A stretch of 64,000 nt of DNA from Pseudohongiella sp. Lineage in GTDB: Bacteria; Pseudomonadota; Gammaproteobacteria; Pseudomonadales; Pseudohongiellaceae. The DNA lies in contig NZ_DRFV01000013.1 of assembly GCF_011050365.1 (NCBI RefSeq), positions 1 through 64,000 of the forward strand, given 5' to 3'. The notes beneath the pieces are model-generated. The model made no database searches. It was given only the letters and a program-made list of their open reading frames with translations, and was not told where the DNA came from. Shown piece by piece: positions 57,788-64,000 of the stretch. The first letter of the stretch is position 1, and each line of letters starts with the position of its first letter. Made by a program: the position numbers and the translations under genes.

Positions 57788-60553
57788 ATGGAGAATGGGC
57801 TTCTGGTGCTGAGCCGCTTTTTTGCCAGCGCACCCGCCACCATGGTCAGGCACAGAACACTGGTGTGCCTGTTACTGCTCGCCGGCACCCTGCTCAGCGT
57901 TTACAGTATCGTCACGCGTACCAGCCTGGACATGAGCATTGACAGCTTCCTGGATCAAAGCGATCCGGCCATTGAGGCTTTGAATTCGTTCCGGACCCAG
58001 TTCGGCAGCGACGACTCCGTGTTTCTGGTCTACGAAGCTCGCGATGGCGACGTGTTCTCTGCGCCTTCATTGCGAGCGGTCAGCGAACTGACGGAAAAGC
58101 TGCGTAACTGGCGCGACCTGGACGCCGGGAACTACAGTGCTGACCTGAATGAACTCGATCAGATACGGCGCGTGCAATCCATCACCACCCTGCGGGTGCA
58201 GCGTGTCGAGGGCGATACCCTGCGCTCTGACAGCCTGGTCCCTGACCCGATTCCCGTCGAACCGGCGGCGCTGGCCGCGATACGCGATGAGGCGATGGCC
58301 GAGGAAGACTTCAGGCTGGCCTTCTATTCGGCCGACGGTCGCTTCGGCGCCCTCATGATACAGACCACATTCGGCGCCACTCCGGTGGAAGGTTTCGAGC
58401 CCGCCGTCAACGCTGACGATGTCACGCTGGGCGACTTTTTCAGTGATTTTGACAGCGCTGCGTCCGGCGATGGCAGCTTTGATCTGTATTATGATGAAAG
58501 CGCTACAGTGCAGGACATTCCGTTCCAGACCGTCGACATGATCGAGTACCAGCGCTTTTATGCTGCACTGAGCCAGGTTTTTGCCGACGTTGACGACACT
58601 TTGGCGTTTTATCCTGTCGGCAATCCACCCTTGATGGCCTGGGTGTATGAGGTGCTGCAGCAGTTTGCCTGGCTGGCAGTGGGCATGGTCGCCATTTTTG
58701 TGTTTCTGTTGCGAACCCTGTTCCGGTCATTCAGCGCCGTGGCGTGGTCGATTCTGACCATCGCCCTCAGCCTGATCTGGACCTGGGGCATTACCGTCGC
58801 CCTGGGTGTCACGCTGTCGACCATGATCTCACTGACCGTGCTGCTGGTCTTTGCCGTCGGTATTGCCGACTGCGTGCATGTCCTGAGCGCCTATTTTGTC
58901 TATCGTCAGCAGGGCCGCGGGCATGAGGAGGCGCTGACCGGCGCCTACGGCAAAACCGGCCTCGCCATCATGGTCACCACCATCACCACCATGACCGGCG
59001 TGCTGGCACTGACCACATCCGGTCTGGTCCCTATCCGGGTGTTCGGCGCCATGTCCGCGCTCGGCGTGTTCATGGCATTCTTTTTTACGTTGACGCTGTT
59101 GCCCATCATGCTCAGCATCTGGCACCCCGGCGCCACTCAGGAAAAGTCAGAGGTGAAACACCCTCTCTCACTGGCGGCTTTCTGGCAACGCTGCACCTGG
59201 CCGGCGCGGGGTGCCATTGTTGCCGTTGCGCTGGCAGCCCTGGCATGGGTGGCTGGTGTTGTATTGGCGCTTTACATTGCCCTGATCGGCGTGCTGGCAC
59301 TGGCAGTGCTGCGCTGGCAGGACGCACTGCTTGCCGCCTGCCCGCCGCTGGTCGCCTCGCGCCCGCGCACTATCCTGTTGGTGTTCGGCGCGGTGTTTGC
59401 TGCCTCCCTGTACGGCACCAGCCAGGTGCAGATAGACAGCAATGTATCTGAACTGGCACGCCAGGACAGCGCTCCGCGCATCGCCTATAACATGGTCGAT
59501 GAGCACATGGCCGGCGCGCAAAGCATTTCCATCATGATTGACAGCGGTACCAGCGACGGACTGATGGAGCCCGCGCTACTCAGAGCCATGGAACAACTGC
59601 AAACGCGCATCGTTAACCGGTACCCGGACGAAGTTTCGCGCACCTATTCACTGGCCAATATCGTCAAGGACACCAACCGGGTGATGAATCAGGACAATCC
59701 CGATTTCGACCGTATTCCGGATTCAGCAATCACCGTGTCGCAGCTCATGTACCTGTTCAACAGTGCCAATCCGGAAGAACGGCGCAGCCTGGTGTCGGAC
59801 GACTTCAGTCGCAGCCATATCACCATCAATGCCTACAACGCCGGCTCCTACCAGTACCAAGTGTTCTTTGACGAACTGGGCGCCGAGATAGACGCCGTGT
59901 TCACGCCGCTGCAGGCGCAGTTCCCGGACCTGGAAGTGACTGTCACCGGTTCGGTTCCGCTGATGATGCGCGCCATGGATGAGATTGCTCAGTCGCAATA
60001 CAGCAGCTTCCTGCTCGCGCTGGCCGTCATCAGTGTGATCATGATACTGACGCTGGGTTCGGTACAGGCCGGTCTGATATCCATTGTACCCAACCTGATC
60101 CCGGCCCTGCTCGCCTTTGGCCTGATGGGATTGCTGGATATCCCGCTGGATACTGACACCCTGCTGATTGCGCCGGTGATTATCGGAATCGCGGTAGATG
60201 ACACAATCCACTTCATGACACACTATCGCGTCGAACTGGTGCGTACACGCAACATGCAGCAGGCATTGGACAGTACAGTTCATGACGTTGGTCGTGCGGT
60301 CTTGTTCACCACCATGATACTGGGCCTGGGATTTGCTATTCTTGGTTTCTCGGAGTATCTGGGCATGGCCAAAATCGGCATTTTCGGAGCACTGGCAATT
60401 TTCGTCGCCTTGTTGTGTGACCTGCTGCTTCTGCCGGCACTGCTGATGAAGCTCAAGCCACGCTTCGGGCTGAAAGGTCCGATTCAGGAATTTGGTGTCA
60501 TTGCCAGCAGTGACGACCGATACACCAGCAATCACGCCGGAGACAATGCATGA
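57788..60553 (+). CDS. MMPL/RND-superfamily exporter
   Basis: A 921-residue membrane protein with two similar halves of six helices and large periplasmic loops, the hydrophobe/lipid RND layout (MMPL). Helix 4 regions show the aspartate-containing VLLVFAVGIADCVHVLSAYF in the first half and IGIAVDDTIHFMTHYRVELV in the second. ATG with TTGGAGTCACCCCG upstream. It is followed, with four-base overlap, by a LolA-like periplasmic protein and an outer-membrane protein. Together they look like a trans-envelope lipid or hydrophobic-compound transport route. Confidence 0.9.
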   Translation: MENGLLVLSRFFASAPATMVRHRTLVCLLLLAGTLLSVYSIVTRTSLDMSIDSFLDQSDPAIEALNSFRTQFGSDDSVFLVYEARDGDVFSAPSLRAVSELTEKLRNWRDLDAGNYSADLNELDQIRRVQSITTLRVQRVEGDTLRSDSLVPDPIPVEPAALAAIRDEAMAEEDFRLAFYSADGRFGALMIQTTFGATPVEGFEPAVNADDVTLGDFFSDFDSAASGDGSFDLYYDESATVQDIPFQTVDMIEYQRFYAALSQVFADVDDTLAFYPVGNPPLMAWVYEVLQQFAWLAVGMVAIFVFLLRTLFRSFSAVAWSILTIALSLIWTWGITVALGVTLSTMISLTVLLVFAVGIADCVHVLSAYFVYRQQGRGHEEALTGAYGKTGLAIMVTTITTMTGVLALTTSGLVPIRVFGAMSALGVFMAFFFTLTLLPIMLSIWHPGATQEKSEVKHPLSLAAFWQRCTWPARGAIVAVALAALAWVAGVVLALYIALIGVLALAVLRWQDALLAACPPLVASRPRTILLVFGAVFAASLYGTSQVQIDSNVSELARQDSAPRIAYNMVDEHMAGAQSISIMIDSGTSDGLMEPALLRAMEQLQTRIVNRYPDEVSRTYSLANIVKDTNRVMNQDNPDFDRIPDSAITVSQLMYLFNSANPEERRSLVSDDFSRSHITINAYNAGSYQYQVFFDELGAEIDAVFTPLQAQFPDLEVTVTGSVPLMMRAMDEIAQSQYSSFLLALAVISVIMILTLGSVQAGLISIVPNLIPALLAFGLMGLLDIPLDTDTLLIAPVIIGIAVDDTIHFMTHYRVELVRTRNMQQALDSTVHDVGRAVLFTTMILGLGFAILGFSEYLGMAKIGIFGALAIFVALLCDLLLLPALLMKLKPRFGLKGPIQEFGVIASSDDRYTSNHAGDNA

Positions 60554-61449
60554 GATTGACACTAAGCGGCCTGCTCGTTGCCGCCGCCCTGACCGCTACA
60601 GCGCTCACCGTTCACGCACAAACTGAGTCAGAACTCAGCGGCCGGGAAATTCTCGAGCGTGTGGAAGACAACCAGCGCGCAGTATCGGACGCCGCCTTCA
60701 ACCGTATCCAGCTTTCCAGTTGCCGCTTCGGGCTGCAGAACAATCAGATCACTTGCGCCGAACGCCCTCGCGTCAAGGCACTGGAATCAGTCAGCATCAA
60801 TACCGGTGCCGACAACCGCGACACCCAGTCGATTTCCATTGTGCTGGAACCGGCAGCCGAGCGCGGCATCGGCATGCTGAGCTATGCCTACGACGACCCC
60901 GAGCGGGACAACGAAACCTGGCTCTACCTGTCTGCGCTGGGCCAGGTAAAACGTATTGCCAGCGGCAACTCTGACGATGATTCCGAATCTGCTTCGCTGT
61001 TTGGTTCCGAGTTCACTACCGAAGACCAGGACACCGGCAAACTGGAAGAGTACGAAATCAATATCCTGGAAGAGAGTACTGAATCGGGTCGCCCGGTCTG
61101 GGTCATTGACACCATACCCACCGAGGAGCGTGCCCGTAAAACCCGTTATGCCCGCACCGTACAATACATCGACAAAGAGCGCTTCGTGGTGCTGCGCGCT
61201 GACATGTATGACCGTCAGGGTCGAGAAGTCAAACGCCTGATGGCATCACGTATTGAACAGGTCGACGGGGTGTGGACTGCGCGCTCCCTGACCATGATGA
61301 ACCTGGTGGCGAACCGCCTGTCCAACATGGCTATTCTGGAAATCAACACCGGCATCGACGTGCCGGAGACCTTTCTGACGCCACGCACACTGACCGATGT
61401 CGCCTTCCGTGAAGCCGAGCTCAGCCGCATTCGTGCGCAGGTAGACTAA
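60550..61449 (+). CDS. outer-membrane lipoprotein-sorting (LolA-like) protein
   Basis: A 299-residue exported protein: signal peptide ending LTVHAQTE, then a LolA/LolB-like beta half-barrel (ISIVLEPAAERGIGMLSYAY; ETWLYLSALGQVKRIASGNS; FGSEFTTEDQ). These proteins, labelled outer membrane lipoprotein-sorting proteins, are typical partners of MMPL exporters and carry hydrophobic cargo across the periplasm. It overlaps the exporter by four bases and the next gene by one, so the three are tightly coupled. Confidence 0.88.
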   Translation: MRLTLSGLLVAAALTATALTVHAQTESELSGREILERVEDNQRAVSDAAFNRIQLSSCRFGLQNNQITCAERPRVKALESVSINTGADNRDTQSISIVLEPAAERGIGMLSYAYDDPERDNETWLYLSALGQVKRIASGNSDDDSESASLFGSEFTTEDQDTGKLEEYEINILEESTESGRPVWVIDTIPTEERARKTRYARTVQYIDKERFVVLRADMYDRQGREVKRLMASRIEQVDGVWTARSLTMMNLVANRLSNMAILEINTGIDVPETFLTPRTLTDVAFREAELSRIRAQVD

Positions 61450-62948
61450 TGCCCGACCGAGTGACAACGCTGGTGACCGGACTGTTGCCGACGACTCTTG
61501 AGTGCAGACTTCGACGCCGACTGATCTGTTGCCTGTTAGCGCTGCTGCCACCCACCAGCCTGTCGGCCCAGAACAGTGATGCCGGTGAGTTCCCGGACGC
61601 CGTTGAGTTTGATGCCGGCGCTTTTGACAATGCCGCATTTGATGACAGCATGTTTGATGGGGCCGATCTGTTTGACACTGCTACCGAAGCTCCACGCAAC
61701 TTCCGCTTCCAGCTCAGCCAGCAAACCGTTACGCATCTGAGCAAACATCGCTATTCGACACCCGCCGGCACCACAGACACCCAGCATCGTGGCCTGGAGA
61801 ACAACCGCCTGGGCCTGAACATTCGTTATCAAAACCCGTTTGCTGCCGGCTGGCTGCTGCAGAGCAGTGCCCAATTGCGTGCCTATCTGCCCGGCGATTA
61901 TGAACATGACAACCCGGGCCGCGATGGCTGGGAATGGCGGCTGAATGAGCTGTTTCTGCAACGCAGCGGCGCGCAGAACAGTTTCTCCTTCGGCAGGCAG
62001 ACCATCGTCTGGGGCGAAACCATCGGCATGTCGGTATTGGATGTCATCAATACCACAGAGTATCGTGATCTGACCATCATCGACATTGAAGATGCCCGCC
62101 TCAACCAGTGGCTGGCGGTGTGGGATCACTTCAGTGACAGCGGCAGCTGGTCCAGTTTTATCAACCTGTATCCGGAATTCGATCCGGTACCGGTCACCGG
62201 CAGCCCGCTGTTTCCTGAACCGGCGCAGATGAACGGCCGGCCATTACGCCTTGGCAGTTATGATGGGAAGCGGGATCTGTTTGAGGCCGGCACCCGCTGG
62301 AACCGGACGTTGATCGGCAGCGACATAGCCGTGATGGCGGCACGTCTATACGAAAACGCCCTGCGCTACACCCTGCCCACAGACGGGTCCAACCGGACGC
62401 GGCCGCACATCAATGACTTTATCCTGCTGGGATTCAGCGCCAACCGTGCCATTGATCGCCTGTTGCTAACTCTGGATGTCGCCTATAGCCACGGCCTGCT
62501 AACGGATGTCCTGAACCTGGTCGCAGATAGCGATGACAGTGCTCTATGGCTACCCGGGTTCGACACACAAAACCGGATCAGTATGGCGGCGGGTTTTGAG
62601 TACGGCATTTCGGCGACGCAACAGGTCAGCCTGGGCGTGCAGGCACAACGGTTCATCGGGTTACCATCCGACTCGGCATCCACCCTATGGCGGCAGCGCG
62701 AAACCGAAGGCAATGCTCTGCTGCGCTACAGCCAGAGCCTGCGCAATGAAGAATTGATGTTGTCGGCGACAGCGCAGGCTGCGCTGGACGGGGATGAAGT
62801 GTTGCTGAATCTGACGGCCGACTACCGTTTAAGCGACACCTGGGAAGTCGCGGGCCAGATCATACTGACCCACGCAGCCAGTGACAGTGCATTGTTTTTT
62901 CTGGAACGCGATGTTCGTGCGGGCCTGACATTGAGCTGGTCGTTCTAG
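61449..62948 (+). CDS. outer-membrane beta-barrel protein of the exporter operon (DUF1302-like)
   Basis: A 499-residue exported protein. The signal peptide ends near TSLSAQNSDAG; an acidic stretch of near-repeats FDAGAFDNAAFDDSMFDGAD follows, then a beta-rich barrel with many aromatic/Gly strands (SFSFGRQTIVWGETIGMSVL is a DUF1302/Porin-like signature) and the terminal strand LTLSWSF, ending in Phe. The start overlaps the LolA-like stop (TAATG). It probably forms the outer-membrane end of the MMPL exporter route. Family identity is likely, but substrate is unknown. Confidence 0.78.
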   Translation: MPDRVTTLVTGLLPTTLECRLRRRLICCLLALLPPTSLSAQNSDAGEFPDAVEFDAGAFDNAAFDDSMFDGADLFDTATEAPRNFRFQLSQQTVTHLSKHRYSTPAGTTDTQHRGLENNRLGLNIRYQNPFAAGWLLQSSAQLRAYLPGDYEHDNPGRDGWEWRLNELFLQRSGAQNSFSFGRQTIVWGETIGMSVLDVINTTEYRDLTIIDIEDARLNQWLAVWDHFSDSGSWSSFINLYPEFDPVPVTGSPLFPEPAQMNGRPLRLGSYDGKRDLFEAGTRWNRTLIGSDIAVMAARLYENALRYTLPTDGSNRTRPHINDFILLGFSANRAIDRLLLTLDVAYSHGLLTDVLNLVADSDDSALWLPGFDTQNRISMAAGFEYGISATQQVSLGVQAQRFIGLPSDSASTLWRQRETEGNALLRYSQSLRNEELMLSATAQAALDGDEVLLNLTADYRLSDTWEVAGQIILTHAASDSALFFLERDVRAGLTLSWSF

Positions 62949-62979
62949 GCAGCACACCCGCTCAACCCAGGACCTCGCA

Positions 62980-64000
62980 TCAAGCGCTGGCAGCATTGTC
63001 GCGGCTCTTGCCCGTAGACTCGAAAATCTCCCGGTCGAACTCATCTTCCCAGTTCGCCACAGTGGTCGCTACCGACAGATCCCCGGTGATATTGACACTG
63101 GTTCTGAGCATGTCCAGCGGGCGGTCAAATGGCAACACAAAGCCGACCACCACTGCTATTTGCTCCGGGCTCAGACCGATGGTTCCCATCACTGCGGCCA
63201 TCAGGAAAACTGACGCACCCGGCACGGCAGCCGTGCCGATGGAGACCATGGTTGTGGTCGCTGCCACCAGCAGATAGTCGATGAAACCCAGTTCAACACC
63301 AAACACCTGAGCGGCAAAAACGGACACCACGCCCACGTAGATCGCAGAGCCGTCCATGTTGATGGTCGCACCCAATGGCAGTACCGTTGACGCCACCGCA
63401 GGCTTGATGCCCAGATTCTCTTCTGCCGAGGTCAGGGTGACGGGCAGTGTTGCCATGCTGGATGAAGTTGAAAACGCCACCAACATGGCATTCTTGGCAC
63501 CCTTGAAAAACTTCACCGGTGACAAACCGAGCACAAATTTCATGATACTGCTGTGCACAACCACCGTGTGGAAGATCAGGGCCAGTATCACTGTTGAAGC
63601 CAGCGCGATCACATCAAGCAAGGCTGATACACCCTGTGTGCCAGCCACCCAGGCGATCAGTGCAAACACACCAAACGGCGCAAACTCCATGACCCAATGC
63701 GTCAGCTTGAGCATGACCTCGGCACCTGCGTCCATGATGTCGGCCATGGGCTGTGCCTTCTTACCAACGACCAGAATACCCATACCAAATATCAGGGCAA
63801 AAAAGATGATTGCCAGCACATTGCCCTCAGCCAGGGCCGCCACCGGATTGGTCGGCACGATCGACATCATGCGTTCGCCAATGGGGATGGGGTCCTGCAA
63901 GGCGCCAGGTGTTGCACCCGAAAGGTCGACGCCGATCCCTGGTTGAATAATGGCCGCCATGGTCAGACCGATAATAATGGCGATCAGGGTTGTGCCCATG
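62980..64000 (-). CDS. dicarboxylate/amino acid:cation symporter, partial (N-terminus outside window)
   Basis: At least 339 residues of a DAACS (GltP/DctA) symporter; the frame stays open to the window edge, so about the first two helices are missing. Visible marks: AFSTSSSMATLPVTLTSAEE (the serine-rich hairpin HP1), PLGATINMDGSAIYVGVVSV (the NMDG cation/substrate motif) and ATTTMVSIGTAAVPGASVF (HP2). It imports C4-dicarboxylates or acidic amino acids with Na+ or H+. Convergent with the preceding operon. Confidence 0.93.
   Translation of the reverse strand, partial: MGTTLIAIIIGLTMAAIIQPGIGVDLSGATPGALQDPIPIGERMMSIVPTNPVAALAEGNVLAIIFFALIFGMGILVVGKKAQPMADIMDAGAEVMLKLTHWVMEFAPFGVFALIAWVAGTQGVSALLDVIALASTVILALIFHTVVVHSSIMKFVLGLSPVKFFKGAKNAMLVAFSTSSSMATLPVTLTSAEENLGIKPAVASTVLPLGATINMDGSAIYVGVVSVFAAQVFGVELGFIDYLLVAATTTMVSIGTAAVPGASVFLMAAVMGTIGLSPEQIAVVVGFVLPFDRPLDMLRTSVNITGDLSVATTVANWEDEFDREIFESTGKSRDNAASA

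Overview
The window looks like a chromosomal segment of a free-living, probably marine or saline, gammaproteobacterium. The evidence is an NsrR-type nitric-oxide response unit, an ectABC compatible-solute operon, a tRNA-Arg(UCG) of gammaproteobacterial form, CHASE/PAS/GGDEF signalling, a quinoprotein dehydrogenase and many TolC/RND systems. The genus cannot be fixed from sequence reading alone.

Layout. (1) 1-4800, backbone: an NO-detoxification operon (hmp, nnrS and a following membrane protein) diverges from nsrR across a palindromic operator; then a tiny lysine-rich ORF and two divergent Rnk/GreA-C-like genes. (2) 4844-45523, a composite genomic island of about 40.7 kb inserted in the 3' half of tRNA-Arg. 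Three copies of the tRNA 3' half are present: an intact one in the tRNA (45476-45523), an exact 48-bp copy at 8331-8378 and a decayed copy at 4844-4891. What looks like the tRNA's own terminator is stranded beyond the outermost copy, at 4801-4837. The copies delimit two tandem elements. Element A (about 3.5 kb) carries a truncated tautomerase, a LigB/DODA dioxygenase, DoxX, a LysR regulator and an EAL-domain remnant. Element B (about 37 kb) carries almost only metal resistance. Both elements share conserved ends with CCCGCAA direct repeats at fixed distances from the core, but no integrase gene is visible in either.

Element B cargo: an HMA-like/CDF protein; a TonB-dependent receptor driven by a MerR-type promoter next to a CadR-like regulator; two divergent Czc-type efflux operons, one ending in a CzcD-like CDF protein and the other containing HupE and an anchor protein; a glutaredoxin-MauE fusion, a DUF5676 protein and a circularly permuted ATP-grasp enzyme; a ferritin-like protein, a small membrane protein and an APC permease; copABCD with divergent copRS; and a Cus-type silver/copper system whose CusB carries a CusF domain. 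Together these would export divalent cations and monovalent copper/silver from cytoplasm and periplasm, oxidise and bind periplasmic copper, and sense it through CopRS. Two near-identical palindromes (27274-27289 and 36403-36418) suggest that the glutaredoxin/ATP-grasp block belongs to the CopR regulon.

(3) 45554-64000, backbone: an M48 metalloprotease-diguanylate cyclase pair, a cytochrome-c-fused quinoprotein dehydrogenase, ectABC, a receiver-like protein with a six-TM partner, a nitroreductase-SDR pair, a DUF4156 lipoprotein, an MMPL/RND exporter operon with a LolA-like protein and an outer-membrane protein, and the C-terminal part of a dicarboxylate/amino-acid symporter at the right edge.

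The least expected items are the integrase-less tandem island with conserved ends, the MerR-controlled TonB receptor, and the permuted ATP-grasp/glutaredoxin module tied to a copper operator.
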